64,000 nt of DNA from Limnanthes douglasii subsp. nivea (GCA_036936605.1 JAUPFV010000001.1:118924771-118988770); one strand, 5' to 3'. Positions 22,192-35,166 are shown, counted from the stretch's first letter. Translations and numbers: made by a program. The notes: generated by a model from the sequence alone, not told the origin.

Positions 22192-22879
22192 TTAGGGTTA
22201 CCCACTGCATTAGAGAACTTAGTTGGTTCAAGAACATTGTTGTCAATAGTAGTAAGAGAACCAATGTAGGGTTTTTTAGGTTTGTGTATTCCACTTTTGG
22301 CTCTAATATACATAGTATGTCTATGGAACTGTGTATTAGGGCTATGATGATGTTTCAGACTGGTAAATGGTAGTTGTATGGAAAATGTAGGTGTAGGTAG
22401 ATGGTGGACATATGTAGGATTGTTATGTTGGTTGTGATGACTGATTGTGTTTGTGTGATTTTTTGTTGGTCTTGTGTTGTGGATAGTTTTTGTTTGTTAT
22501 GTTTGATGAGATTGATGGTTAGTTGTATTAGGGTAGCTTTCATGATATTTTGTTGAGTGATTAGGACTTTGTTACTGTAAGTGAGTATGACACAGAGATT
22601 TGTGTTTCTTAGTTGGAGCATCAGGGTTGAAGTCTGAAGAGGACAACCCTCAATTAGTCACAAATCCTATAAACAAATTACGTTGCCACAGATTAATAGG
22701 GAGAACACAAAACTGCTCAACTTGTGTGTTGAGAAACCCAATTTTGAAAGGAAAATCCCTTTCATTGAACCGAGCATTTATTGAAATATACAATCTACAA
22801 GTAGAAGTAAGGCATCTGTAGCCTTTTTGGTACTGACTCTACCCAAGAAAAACACAATTTAAAGAGTGAAATTGAAACT

Positions 22880-23165
22880 TGTGTGTTTGATAGGCTCTAA
22901 GACAAGGTTAGCAGGTACACCCAAAAGGTTTAAGAATTAGATAGTTTGGTATTTTGTGGTAAAGTATCTCAAAAGGAGATTTGTTATTTAAAACAGGTGT
23001 AGGAAGTCTGTTAATTAGATAAATACTAGTTTCAAAGGCCTCAACCCAAAATTTGTAAGGTAGACTAGCTTGAGCTAGAAGGGTAAGACTAGTTTCAACC
23101 AAGTCTCTATGTTTTCTCTCAGCCCTTCCATTTTGGGTTGACGTATAAGGACAAAACTTTGTAAA
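22880..23165 (-). pseudogene. Copia integrase C-terminal part
   Basis: Translation gives KFCPYTSTQNGRAERKHRDL, the catalytic-Glu region of copia integrases (QNGxxERKH), followed by LPYKFWVEAFETSIYLINRL (23060-23001). This conserved region directs insertion of the cDNA. It is a fragment only. Confidence 0.85.
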
Positions 23166-24126
23166 ATAAACCCATTTTCCTTAGCTAAAGAGGCCCGTGG
23201 CCTAAACTTACCACACCAAAATGGAGTTTCCATAGGGGAACCCTCCCAATGGAAATCAAGTAGTTGTCCTTGACGCAGTAAGAAACTTACCCACCGCAAA
23301 TATCCTAACACCTGACTCAGCTAAGCATATGGCCACCACCACAAACAGAGTTTTAACCGCACATGATCTTTTGCCTACCGATCCTAACAATAACTCTACT
23401 CTCGTTGACGAGGAAATCACGACCGTTCAGGGAGAGCTCACTACAACTCATGGTATCCCGGTGATAACCCCTTCTATTATTATCCTTTTGAAATCGCATA
23501 TCAAAGAGATGAAGCATGAGAAGCTCAAGACACTCTAGTTCCTAGAGATCAATTACCAGGAAGCCAATGTCACACTTGCCAAAATGAGTGGCGCTCTGCA
23601 GTTGTTGACTGAGAAAGTGTATAAGGGGGCAAGGCTAAGAAAGGGCTACCACTGGAGGCCAGCAAGACGAGTCGTGGAGATAATGATATGGATCGAGCAG
23701 AGGCCGATCGAGGGACAAGGAAAGATTCATAGAAAATAGTATCCAAGAATCATAAGCATAATGAGAGGACATATAAAGAAAAGGCTCAACGAATTAGGGA
23801 GAATGAGGCAATCTAATACAACCAAGTGCGTCTAAAAATGGTCGCCTACGTACTTAAGGAATCCCTAATTTATCGGAGTGAATGACGAAAAGAAGGGGGA
23901 CTTATCATACTTCTCCACTATCAAGTAGAATAATCCTAAAACTCCATCACCCGAATGAAGGAGAGCTGACAATGTGGGACGCCACAAGAGCACAAGGGGC
24001 TTGGTAGGCATGTAAAGGGCCTCATATTACAACAACCTAGCGCGAAAGTTCACGCCTTTGATAGAGAAAATATCCATTATCTACTATAAAACTAAGAGAC
24101 GAGCAAAATATTAACCCCTGCGCAAC

Positions 24127-24348
24127 ATGAAAGCTTCTGTCTATAAGAGATCTAACCACCACTTATGTTCCCACCACAATTATCATGGTCACCTGACTAA
24201 CGAGTGCTGGCAGCTCCAAGAAGAGATTCAACAACTTATCGATAGTGGAGAGCTGTTTCAGTTGGTTAGGCACAAAGGACTTGAACAGTTGGAGGACAAA
24301 AAGTTGAGAGCCCTTCGAACGAGGTGCCATACAGAGGAAGAATGGTAA
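24127..24348 (+). pseudogene. Tat-type gag zinc-knuckle region
   Basis: The translation has CSHHNYHGHLTNECWQLQEE, the C-x-H-(n)-G-H-(n)-C knuckle and following helix typical of Tat gag/pol junctions. The usual second residue pair is altered. Confidence 0.7.
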
Positions 24349-24364
24349 CATAAATCAGTAACGG

Positions 24365-24943
24365 ATGTTCATCATCTCTAGAGAGGGTACTTTGTTGGGA
24401 GAAGATCCCACGTCCATGAAGAGATATAAGAAATATATCAAAGTGCAAGTTGTGAACGGGTCATCCTATCATAACTACCGAGATCTAGTAGGTGATTTAG
24501 ATTTCAACAATGATGACTTGCGAGAGGGCGTGACACGTCACAAAGATACACGTATACTCGTGGATGATGGTAGCTTGGCAAACATTATCCTGAAAGCAAG
24601 CTACGAACGAATACTTAGGGTGCCCCCATAAAATTCAACCCATCGAACGCTCGTTGAGTACGAGGGTAAGTCGTCTCAATATATGGGCGAGGTTAAGTTG
24701 ATGGTAACCGTCGGGCACAACAACACGAATAAAAGATTTATGAACCTTTTTATAATTTTAGATACCCCAAGATCTTATCATGGCATCATTGGTGGCTCGT
24801 GGTTATATGAAATGGAGGACATTCCTTGTACATTTTGCCACTACCTGAAGTACACGGTCGAGAGCCTAGTAGGAATTGTCAGGATAACTCGCAGACAACA
24901 ACTATGTCGTCTTTGTGGACCCTGCAAAGCTACAAAGATATAA
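24365..24943 (+). pseudogene. Tat-type aspartic protease remnant
   Basis: Two overlapping frames match the retropepsin region. DTRILVDDGSLANIILKASY replaces the usual VDGGSSADIL, so the active-site D-G/T-G is disrupted (D-D-G-S). It is followed by LIILDTPRSYHGIIGGSWLY, the flap/C-terminal part. A frameshift lies near 24630-24680. Confidence 0.75.
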
Positions 24944-25099
24944 ATTAAATGGGTGGGAACTTAGTAGTGTGACACCAAACCATTTCTAAACATGTTGGAT
25001 AACCCCCTTGAGAATGATCAGATCATTAGTGTTAACAAATAAGAAATTGGTGAGGCCCTGGCTGAGAGTTCGCGGGTTCGTATCGGTAATAAACTTGAA

Positions 25100-26015
25100 C
25101 CTGCTTTCAAAAGTACTTTAATTAATTTGTTGGAACATAATATGGATGTTTCTTTCTTAGAACACGAGTGATGTTTCGGGGGTTAGCCTGTCGGTTATCT
25201 TTTACAAACTTTTCGTCGATAGGAGGGCGAGAATGATCAGACATAAATTACGATATTTCTCTTCCAACAAGACTGAGGCCATCACTCCAGAGGTGGAAAA
25301 TCTCATCCGCATAGGATACATTCCAAAATCAAAATACCCAATGTGGGTAGCAAACCTGGTTCTAGTTAAAAGAAGGAAGTTATAGAGTGTCGACTTCACA
25401 TTCCTTAATCAAGTGTGTCAAAATCCTCTCAGCCCTGTCTGAGGTGAACCACTTTATCTCTACCTTATAGTTTTAAATATGCGGTTAGTCGAGTGCTAGT
25501 CCGAGAGCTGAGGGTACAGAAACCGGAATATTATGTAAACAAGACCCTCATTTACGGAGAGAATCGAACTCTTAATCTTGAGAAGTTAGTCATTGGCATA
25601 TTTGCAGCAGCACACAAAATGCAATCGTATTTCTAAGGTCATACCATCATCTTACGAACTTTATTTCCGTTGAAGAGTGTGTTTCATAAACAGGAAATTT
25701 CTAGGCGCTTAACATGGTGGTCGATGAGGCTCAAGGAGTATGAGATTAAGTATGATCCGTGCACCGTGATAAAAATCCAAGTGGTTGCCAATTTCATAAA
25801 TGATTTTACAAAGGCAAGAAGGTTTGAATAAAGAAGTCATGGGCCTGATGGAAGCTTACCATCGGAATGAATAGTGTAAGTCAACGGTGTCTTCACTACA
25901 CAAGGGAGAGGTCAGTATTATTTTGAAGATGTCAAATGGTGATGAAATCAGGGAAGCTATAAAATTCAACTTCAGAGTAACAAACAATTCTGTAAAGTAT
26001 AAAGCGGTATTGGGA
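25100..26015 (+). pseudogene. Tat-type RT start and RNase H remnant
   Basis: From 25210 the frames give the RT fingers region up to about 25430. The sequence then jumps to the RT-RNase H connection (VRELRVQKPEYYVNKTLIYG near 25500) and RNase H (SISRRLTWWSMRLKEYEIKY-like block near 25700; AIKFNFRVTNN near 25960). The RT palm, including YxDD, is missing. Confidence 0.7.
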
Positions 26016-27530
26016 AGTTAATAAAACTGTAACAAACAACTCATCACGAATATTATTTCGATCATGATTCTTGTGGAGACTATATTTTTTTTATTAATAA
26101 AAAAATGAATCCATTTTAGAGTTATGTCACTAACCACTCTTCTCATCGTTTGGGTATGATCTGGTTTATCCAGGAATCCAAATGTCTTTTCGATGTTTAT
26201 CATTTTTTCCTACAAAGTTTGTAGCCTCAATTTCTTTATTCCCTTCTTTCTCACAACCATTTATACTTTCAATGATGGGCCTCAGCGACATGGCCGATTT
26301 GAATACTTTTCGGTAACATTATGTGATTACCCTCGAGTTACTCCTTAAGATTTTAATATTATTCGTAAGCCCAAAAACGTACCAACTCTTCCAATCAAGT
26401 AACTATTGAAACGTTTATCATTGATACTATCAATGTGAGTTAAGTGATTTTAGATCGTCGAGATTTCATTTACGTAGGCCAACAAGAAGCCCTAAATCTC
26501 ATTACTTTTAGAATTAACCGTGTTTTAGTTAACAATGATTAAGATGATTCATTCCACATGTGATATGCCCATTTTGGGGATCCCCGCACTTCACATCAGA
26601 TTAATGTTACTTTAAATCTATAAAATAAACGCATAATTGTATAAAAAATAAATTTAGATTGATTTATATAACTAAAAAAGTAATTAATTCATCTTAGATG
26701 TTATCTTTCATGCTAGGCCTGACTAAGCATAGAAATATTTGACTAAACATAATTAGTCAAACCCTTTATATATTAAAGTATGACTAAGTTAAAATATGAG
26801 ACCATTACTAGCTTGTCTGAGCCTATTATTAGCTCGGATTAGGCTTTGACAATTATATCACTCATTTGTAGCCCTCTACTCCTTAGGAAAGATATGAAAG
26901 AAAAGTAATAATTGATGTCCAATAATTCATGTGCATTCGAACTATTTTTTTGTTTGTTTTAAGTTTATTGAGTCTAGAAGGTACCAGTGATATTTCGATG
27001 GCAGACATCGCCAGTGATTTGCATAAGTGGCAGAACGATCATGAGCTTCTTTGTAAGCGGCTTAGTCGTTGAAGAAATACGAAGGATAATGTCTTTGATT
27101 TTGCAGTTGATCGAGCCTTCATGGATTAGATTTGGATGTTGTTCACTTGATTTTTATTTTTTGTAGTTAACTAATCAGTTTGGACAACCTCTGCTTTGAT
27201 TGAATGATCATGCCGTGATGCTCTAACCATATGTCTGGTTCGGTTCATAATGGTCCTACATTTACCTCTTTAAAACCCTTCATTGTCAAAACTCTCTTTT
27301 ACAAATAGAAAAGAGTAAGACGTAGATAGCGAACTGCTAAAGTAACTAGAATTATGGTAATATTACTGAGAGGGCTGACCTCCTAGTACTATGATGTAAA
27401 AACAAAATTAATACTATTAGTAAAGAAATAAAACATGAATGAGAGATGTACCACTTTTATGAATAATTTCTACTGAAAAACTTTATATTTTTTATTAAGT
27501 ACGTACTAAGGTTTTGTATGAAGTGTTCGT
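26016..27530. other. No gene recognised
   Basis: AT-rich sequence. A 61-codon minus frame at 26203-26018 has no recognisable motif. Nothing else supported. Confidence 0.35.
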
Positions 27531-27539
27531 ACTTGTTCG

Positions 27540-28015
27540 AAAATAATACAGTGCTCATATTCGGACGATGAATGTTTGATGATTGGGCCCAGTCTCATTA
27601 AAATATAATTTGGACATTTATACCTATTTTTTACACAACACGGTGCTCCTATTTGGAGGATGTATGTATGAATTGTTCTAGTTCTGGCATTCTTAAAATG
27701 CTACGGGATTGAGCTACTGTTTATGAAAGAGATAAAAATATGGTATCGTACGACAGACACCCAAATTGAATAGGAGGGGGCAGAACAGTTGATATTATAT
27801 AAAACAGTCATGAATGTATATGTTAGGTGCTCATGCTTGGAAGCCTGACATATGGGCCATGTATGTAGTACTCTGACTTGGATGTCATTTTGCACACATT
27901 TTGATACTCGGCTCAGAATCCTTGCATGGGGTCCATGCATATGGTGCTCTGACTTAAAAGTCACTCTGAATATGTTTAGTGCTCGAATCCAAATCCTAGT
28001 GCATATTGGTGCTCA
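27540..28015. repeat. Degenerate ~38-bp minisatellite (left part)
   Basis: The motif GTGCTC or a close variant recurs near 27552, 27644, 27829, 27868, 27906, 27941, 27979 and 28008, with most spacings between 30 and 40 bp in the last 200 bp. Around it recur CTTGGA, GTCATTTTG and a pattern like CATATGGTGCTCTGACTT. It continues after the MULE at 30051. The open frame 27964-27701 is a by-product. Confidence 0.65.
28006..28015. repeat. Left 10-bp target-site duplication of the MULE
   Basis: TTGGTGCTCA, repeated perfectly at 30051-30060. Because the host is a minisatellite of similar motifs, part of the match could be coincidental, but the identical 10-mers abut the inverted repeats exactly. Confidence 0.8.
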
Positions 28016-28252
28016 GGCTTAAATCGTTGCTTCGTCCCTCGACTATCACGTTTTGTGTCATTTAGTCCCTCGACAAAAAAATCACGGCTGAGGGTCCCTT
28101 GACTATCAAAAATCTATAAATTCAGTCCCCGCGCGTGGTATTCTTCCTGGTTCTGCCACGTGTCACCATAGTTAAATGGTTCTTGTCTCACAAATAGTCC
28201 ATTAACTTTTAATTCCATTTTTACCCTCAGAATTTAATATTTTTTTATTTTT
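28016..28252 (+). repeat. Left terminal inverted repeat of the MULE
   Basis: Pairs with 29813-30050. Contains two CCCTCGAC blocks, GTCCCCGCGCG and a G-box-like CCACGTGTC. The inner boundary is approximate. Confidence 0.85.
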
Positions 28253-28329
28253 ACGCAAATGGCAATACTCTCTTATAAACATGACATATGGATGTTCTCT
28301 TTATGAATTGTTTCTTACACCGAACTGAA

Positions 28330-28472
28330 GATACACTAAATTCGAAGTTTCAACAATTGAGATATCAATTGAGTGGCGGCCAGGCAAAAGCCTTGTCGGC
28401 TATTTTGACATTAATGTCTACAAGGATGAGATAAATGTTTTTCTTGTCCAGTTCTCCACTTTCATTGAAGGT
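28330..28472 (+). pseudogene. Exon-like open segment inside the MULE (possible captured gene piece)
   Basis: An open frame reads ...EWRPGKSLVGYFDINVYKDE and on to FSTFIEG, then meets GGTAATGATC, a plausible splice donor at about 28471. The composition looks coding but I do not recognise the parent gene. Confidence 0.35.
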
Positions 28473-29470
28473 AATGATCTAGCAACTTGGTAACTTTGAA
28501 TTGTGTTTTGATTTCAGTGTTCTTATTTGGGTTACTATAGTTTGAGAATATGCATTGAGGTCTGAACATATTGATTCCTTTGAAAAGGTTCGTTTGACTG
28601 AGTTTGGTAGCTGTGCCAGATTTTGTCTGTATAGCAAGTATATGGTTTTGAGAAGGATGTTTTTCAGGAAACGTGCCACCATGGACCTGTACTGCATTGA
28701 GTTCGGTAGCGGTTTGGCATGATTACAGTTTGGTTATAGTGTTTGAGAGCAGGATAGCGGTAGAGTGCTAGAATTTGGACATTGAAATGTTGAATGTGAT
28801 TGATGTTATCAAAGATAAGCCCAGAAATTACATCGTTTTGACTAATTTTGACATTAACAGTTTAGTTTATGTGGGATGCACCCCATTGAAAAACACATGC
28901 TCTGCCCTGTTTGGACATACCTTTCCTCCAATCTTGCATAGTACACCACGCGTTCTAGTTTCACAACATGTCTCTTCCCACCTTTCTTTAAAATATGTAA
29001 TTTCTTGATTTAAGTCCGAAATTGCTTGCGCATGTGACTTTTCTTTTTCCTTTATTCGTCGTACAATCTTTTGCACACTGTGAGTGAAAGAGAGGCATAT
29101 TTTGCCGCTTAAAATGTTGAGCACATTAACCCTTTGGTACACATTTCGTATTCACCGTACACTCTCTCATTTTCGAGTTACTGGTGAGAACTGTCCTTCT
29201 GATCATATCTTTAAATTCGAATTGCTTCCGTTTCGGTTTCATCTATAACTGACGTTGGTATCTATTTTCGAATTCTGATTCTCCATTTCTTTTTCTAGAT
29301 TACTGTGTTTAACTTGTAGCGGTATAGATTTGTATTGTTAATCTCTTTTTTTCGTTGACTTTCAACGATCGATAGTTCCATGGTTGTTGTTGTTGCTTTT
29401 TTTTGTTATATGTGGAATGAGTTTATTTAGTTTTTTTTTAGAAATCTGGTGCTTTACCGTTTGAACAGAG

Positions 29471-29674
29471 GCTTTGTGTGGATTATCTAAGGATCAACCA
29501 ATGGAACCAGTTGAAATTGAAGTAAGTTCTAGCGATCTAGTAACTGCTGATCCTCTCCCTTTTGCAAGAAGGTATGTAAGGGGACCAATACTAAAAGATG
29601 ATGAATGCAAACCTTCTCCTTCCTGCCCATGGCTTAGTTCTGAACCACCAATAGTTTTCAGTATTCACAATTGA
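29471..29674 (+). pseudogene. Second exon-like segment inside the MULE
   Basis: A 66-codon frame includes VEIEVSSSDLVTADPLPFAR and ends CPWLSSEPPIVFSIHN. The sequence TTTGAACAG just upstream of it resembles a splice acceptor after a T-rich stretch. The parent gene was not recognised. Order and strand match the segment at 28330-28472, so both could be exons of one captured gene. Confidence 0.4.
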
Positions 29675-29812
29675 AGAGATAATGAAAGAAAGAGATAATG
29701 AGCCAATAATGATGGATGAAACCAAAGTGGGGATTCAAAAGGGACCAACCCACGATGTCCACAAGATCCAACTAAAGTAGTTGAAAAAAAAACAGAAAAT
29801 AAAAATAAAAAT

Positions 29813-30050
29813 ATATATTTAAAAAATATTAAATTCGAAGGGTAAAAATGGAATTAAAAGTCGAAGGACTATATGTAGAATGTAAACCATCTAACTATAG
29901 TGACACGTGGCAGCATTACAGCAAAAACCACGCGCGGGGACTAAATTTATAGATTTTTGATAGACGAGGGACCCTCAACCGTGATTTTTTTGTCGAGGGA
30001 CTAAATGACACAAAACGTGATAGTCGAGGGACGAAGCAGCGGTTTAAGCC
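29813..30050 (-). repeat. Right terminal inverted repeat of the MULE
   Basis: Inverted copy of 28016-28252, with scattered substitutions concentrated in the 60 bp around the G-box-like motif. Confidence 0.85.
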
Positions 30051-30130
30051 TTGGTGCTCATACGGAAACATAGTCCACATTTGTGCTCGACTCGTAAGCG
30101 TGATACACATTTTTATTTTTTATTATATGA
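30051..30130. repeat. Right target duplication (30051-30060) and end of the minisatellite
   Basis: TTGGTGCTCA repeats the left MULE duplication. GTGCTC recurs again about 33 bp further on, showing that the minisatellite array continues past the insertion. Confidence 0.65.
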
Positions 30131-30189
30131 ATAAAAATAGTAAAATTATATCAAATATAATTGTGCTAGATCGAGACTGTGTTGAGGTT

Positions 30190-30365
30190 GTGCACAACTA
30201 AGCTGAATATGGGTCAAACCTGAACCAAAACCATGTTGAATTGAGTTGATGTTTGGTTTAACTGGCTAAGATTGTAATGAACTAAGCCGAACCTTGCTGA
30301 ACTTAGTCGATGTCTAGCTAAACTGAACCGGGGCCTTGCTGAACTTAGTCGTGGCTGATCATTAT
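30190..30365. repeat. Short degenerate tandem repeat
   Basis: CCTTGCTGAACTTAGTCG occurs twice about 45 bp apart (near 30291 and 30331), with further weaker relatives (AACTAAGC, CTGAACC, GTTTAACTGG) upstream. Low-complexity spacer; the minus open frame 30480-30214 is not supported. Confidence 0.5.
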
Positions 30366-33300
30366 GTGATTTAGCTATACGATTAAGTCTTGGAGGTGTG
30401 AATATATATATAAACCTTAGGGGTTTGGCTATATAGATAGGCTTTAGAGGAACCCATTTTATTGCACCAACATGTGTCATTTAACAGTGATTGCATCAAT
30501 GACTTGTTTGATCCTGCAAATTAAGTGTCATTAGTGATACATGGATTAAAATCATTGATTCCAACGGTAGCTGTGAAAGTACTGACATTTCATAAAGATT
30601 GAGATAGCGGGGCTAGACACTGCAAGTGATGACGATGAGGTCGATGGGTTTTAATCAAAGTAATAAACACTAATTTTATATAAATAAATTTACATTCGGT
30701 GGATTTTTTTTATAGTTTTTGAAAAAAATATCTATGGTATCTTTTGATTCTCACATACGACACCAATGATGGGCCTAGATTTTATTTAGACTAGTGCAAT
30801 AGATCTCGAACAAAGATTAATATGGTGTTAAGCTAGTTTGTATGTAAAATTACTAGTAGGGGGTGATAGAGTTAGATGGAGAAGATGAACAAGTTAGACA
30901 AAAATATATATAAGGAATAATATTATCCAAGTGTACTTTCATATAAGTATCCTATGTGATTTTATTGGATATCAAATATAATATATTAGGTTGGAGCTCC
31001 GATGTGAGATACCATATCAAAACTTAGTTAAGAACTTGAAAGTTAGAACTATAACTCATTTGATCCATATGCGAAGACTTGTATATAATAGTTGCTACAA
31101 AACTGAATTAAGAAATAAATGTGTAATTGCCTAGGAAAGCTAGATTAATTGTTACAAAACTAGATTCATTGTTATAAGTGACAAGGAAATCAATATATCT
31201 TAAATGTTATAAATAACTAAACATAAATACATGAATCCTCTATAGAATAAAGTATGATTAAATTATAATCTGAATTCATTACTAGCTCGAGATCGACTGT
31301 ATTAGAGTCCAATGTTAGCTCGTGTTTGCTTGTGATAATTCTAGCCTTCATCAACACTAGTTCGATAAAGATTATGCATCGTGGCCTGTATGAATGGATA
31401 CCTATACCACATAATCCTAACATAAGATTCATATCAGCTTCACACATAGGTTTGGCAACAAGTTTCCAATATTTATCACATACTCGTAACACAATACGCA
31501 TATTCACTTTGTCTAACATAGCTAGTTTGCATGACAATACAATCCATGTGTTTTCTAAATATATACATCCATATTCTTGATCAAACCCTATTTCTCTAGA
31601 TAATTGTTTTTAACATTATACATATGGCGACTTCTAATCTTTTAATATTAAAACTTTGACATAAACAAATAACCAAATATTTGAAACATGCTTAATAAGC
31701 TTTAGATTCGAGTTAGCACTTTTGATCCTATAAAATTCACATAGTAAAGTTGGGAAAATATTGTAGAGTTAAGGAAATGTTGTAAGTTAATATAAAAAAA
31801 ACCAGTAATTAATTATTGTATTGTCCAAACATTGAATCTCATTCATGATGTGATGAACAAAGTAGTCACAATGTGATTTTATTACGAAGTCATAACGTAA
31901 TCGATGATAGTTGGTTATATTATTTTCCAAAGTTTATGTCATCTTATTATCGGTTATGGATTCAAAAACATCATTCCAAAAATGTATCTGTTCTTTGAAA
32001 TCCTATACATTTTCTATTGATTATTTGTATTTACAAGAATTGTTTTTCTTATATGTCATTTGCATAGGACGTAAAAGATGTTACGAAATACATCTTAATT
32101 GATCATATCAAAGTTAACTTTAAATATGTAAAAAAGACACTCGATAAAGAACATTTATTATCTTCCAAGACCAATTTTAAACAAGTCAAAACCCATGTGA
32201 AGTTCTTTAACTTCTCAAAACTCAAAAAAATAAAAACAAAGTAAAATGCCATGTTCGTTGAAGTCAAATCAAGAAATCTTAATAATGGTATATTACACTT
32301 TTTTATCTTGTGCGTATGGTCAATAACGAAAACCTTTGATAATATGCACAAAAAGTAGATACTTATCAAATGCGTAAATATTTATTTTTCAAAAATCTCA
32401 TCTCAACTTTTTAATGCCATATTTTATTTTATATAATTTTTCTCCCCGTCTTGTATACACATAGTTTGAACTCTTGGAATATATGGGTTTACCTGTAGGA
32501 TATGTTGGTTTATCAGTGAGATTTTCTTGATTACCAGTGGGGCCTATTACTGAAACTGCCCAGTCTAGTAAGAACCCCAACATATATTCTGAAGTTATTA
32601 TATCAGTTATGCAGAGGAATTGGATTATTTTGGTTGCTCAATCTATTTGGGCTTGAATTGATAAACGAGAGTTATGGTTCTTGAACGAGAGCGGTTTCTT
32701 CTATAGTGACGGTGTTCTTCTCTTCCCACTGATCTTCTTTCACATCTACATATTAGCACCATTTCCGTAATACTTTTTCGTAAGCATGATAATCTCGAGG
32801 CTCTCACCGGGGTAAGTAATTAGTGGAAGGTTGGTATTATTATTCTGAGATAGAGAAGATGTGAATTTATTCATCGAAAAAAAACTATAATGATCACAAC
32901 GACTTTCAGACCATTTCATTTGTCTTCTTTCATTCACGACAACATAGCTGATCTCTAGAGGAGGTAGTTTCAAACATATCTACATCGGTCTGATGGCTAA
33001 GAGTTATTCTATTTGGTTGGATTACAAAGTATTTATGCGTTGTTGTATCACCTACATTGGATACACATGTCTATCTCCAATTGGAGCGTTGGGCTTAAAG
33101 GTTATTGCGTTTTAAATTATTTAGTTTTGAATCTAACTTCTATAAGAATGGTGAAAATAGGGTTTTAAAAAATCTTGGAGTCTTCTGGAAACTTTGTTCT
33201 CACAAAAGACGCTAATGATAATGCTTAAATTATTCTAACTGAAATTGAATAGCAATTATTTAGTGATTTTAGAATGGTAGTAGGAGGTAGTATGTGGGTG

Positions 33301-34619
33301 AAGAATTGGCATAATCAAAGAAATTGTTCTCATATATATGGTCTAGTTTTATTTTTAGTTCAAGAAACACTTGGCGAATTTGATACACTTATATTTGTCA
33401 AAGTATGTATATATTTGGAAACTATATTAAATTATCGGTAAGTTAGTGAAGGTAAAAAATCTTTATCGCCAAAGATAAATTTTTCATAGCTAAAAAATTT
33501 GTAAAATAAAAGGATAACTTATATAAAATACATACAACTATCGCTTACAATAATGTTATGCATATTTATGTAAATTAAGCATACTTTTAGCATAATCATT
33601 CATGGCATACCTCTAAAGACGTGATTGAAGATATATCTACTCAATATTTTGTATATTTATTTATTTGGTCGTACTTTCATACATGTAACGAATATAAAAA
33701 AAACAAACCACATAAAAAACAATGCATATAGAACGATAAAAGTCTTCGAAAAACGTATTACGAACATACATGGATTGTTATTTTCATGGGATGGTCGAGA
33801 TAAATAATATAGTTCATAAATGATTATTTTACTATTATATACATATGTCATCATAGAGTAAAATTCATTGAAAATCTAAATATTTCAAGTCTAATGTTAA
33901 AAAACACCTGAGCAAAAATAAATAGTAGTGTCATATCTTGCCATGGTTGTCATTGTGATAGGTATGACGGTTCAGTGAACTTGTGACCTGTTTTAACTAA
34001 TTGAGTATGTAATAGTTTCATTCTCAAAATAACATCCAGTATAGTAGTTATTAAATATTGGTACATTAACTTTGAACTTGACAAAATATTTACTTCAAAT
34101 ATTTTTACATTTGTAGAAGTCTAGTAAAAGTGAAGTCATGTTGACCCAATAAAAAATAGAATTTAAGACGGTTAACATTTATGTTGTTGAGCATCCAAAG
34201 TATTTTGGAATACAAATAATGGCAATATTTAGCCCTTTTTTTGTCATGATCTTATATAATTTTATGAGCAATAATAAACCATCATTTTAACTAGGATTAA
34301 ATCAATTTTAGAGAGAAATACAATTTTATTCAACAAATTCGATATTTTTAAAAATTCGATATTTATTCTTTTAAACATTATATTATTTAATTTTATTTAA
34401 AAAATTATTATAAATATTATAAATATTTTTTGTAAAATGTTTATCTTTAAAAGACTGTGATTTATGATTGATCTTATTTACAGATAAAAATATCCTAAAG
34501 AAATAAACTAAAGATAAAATAGTTGCAAATTTTAAAAGAGTCGAATAAATTACGATTTTTCTAGGTCGTGTGATATATAAGTTTTATCTATATATTATAT
34601 TGTCTATGTTGAGTTTAAC
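30366..34619. other. Long stretch without recognisable gene
   Basis: About 4.2 kb of AT-rich sequence. Open frames on either strand (for example 31537-31217, 31326-31580, 31911-32102, 32369-32103) are short, overlap on both strands, and show no motif I recognise. No LTR pair, inverted repeat or coding-like composition stood out. Probably very old repeat DNA. Confidence 0.4.
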
Positions 34620-35166
34620 TCATGCACTTAGGTATGCATCCCGATGAAACTATAAATCCCCCATCAACCTTAGCCAAAATTAATGTTATAGATGTGTTCC
34701 TTGGATTGGGTTCAAAAATCATATTATTCATATCCAACCATGTATATCATACTACAACCAATTCAAAAATTGAAATTCTAGGCTTTTACACTTCTCCCAC
34801 CACCTTAATAATTTGCTCCATTATTTAACATCTCTTACATTTTCTCATTTATTTTTTGGTGCGCAAACATAAATTGATCGTTGACATTGAAATTCTGATG
34901 CTCTTCCATTTGGTGTTAAAGATTGTGTCATGCTCTTTTTTAAATCCACAAAGCCACTCTATAATTTCCAAACATCTTTGTACATCTACAATCTCAAAAT
35001 AAGTGAATAGCCGTATTCATGATCTTACCATATTCACTATAAAGAATCGACATTGTGATATCTCGTCTCACCAAATTAATCATCATCAAGAAGCCTATTA
35101 CTTATACCACACCATAATAGTACTCATACTTTTTGCAGACACTTGAACTGTCAAAGATTTTCTCAC

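Larger units (their letters stand above)
20600..23165 (-). mobile_element. Decayed Ty1/copia element (integrase end, RT, RNase H)
   Basis: Read on the minus strand, the order is integrase C-terminus, RT, RNase H, which is the copia order (integrase before RT). No gag, protease or LTR pair was found. Every domain carries stops or frameshifts. At about 23165-23190 it abuts a plus-strand Tat-type gypsy remnant. Confidence 0.8.
23190..26015 (+). mobile_element. Decayed Tat-type Ty3/gypsy element (gag end, protease, RT start, RNase H)
   Basis: Plus-strand remnant with domains in gypsy order. Most of the gag capsid and the RT core (between about 25435 and 25475) are deleted. No LTRs were found. 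Stops are frequent. It differs in sequence from the young Tat-type element at 36-47 kb. Confidence 0.75.
28016..30050. mobile_element. MULE with ~235-bp terminal inverted repeats, no transposase
   Basis: Both ends read GGCTTAAA(T/C)CG(T/C)TGCTTCG and stay complementary for about 235 bp (28016-28252 against 30050-29813) at high identity, with CCCTCGACTATCA-type subrepeats and a CCACGTGTCA motif in each arm. With the 10-bp target duplication this fits Mutator-like elements. No MuDR/MURA transposase is visible in the 1.56-kb interior. The interior holds open segments next to splice-like sites, so it may be a Pack-MULE. Confidence 0.85.

Noticed and set aside
28867..29142. 91-codon minus frame with coiled-coil-like KEKEKSHAQAISDLNQEITY
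   Set aside because: It lies inside the MULE interior. It could be a captured exon, but no start, splice sites or homologue are recognised, so it is not called separately.
31217..31580. Open frames on both strands over the same 360 bp
   Set aside because: Mirror-image open frames in AT-rich DNA without motif or codon signal; likely chance.
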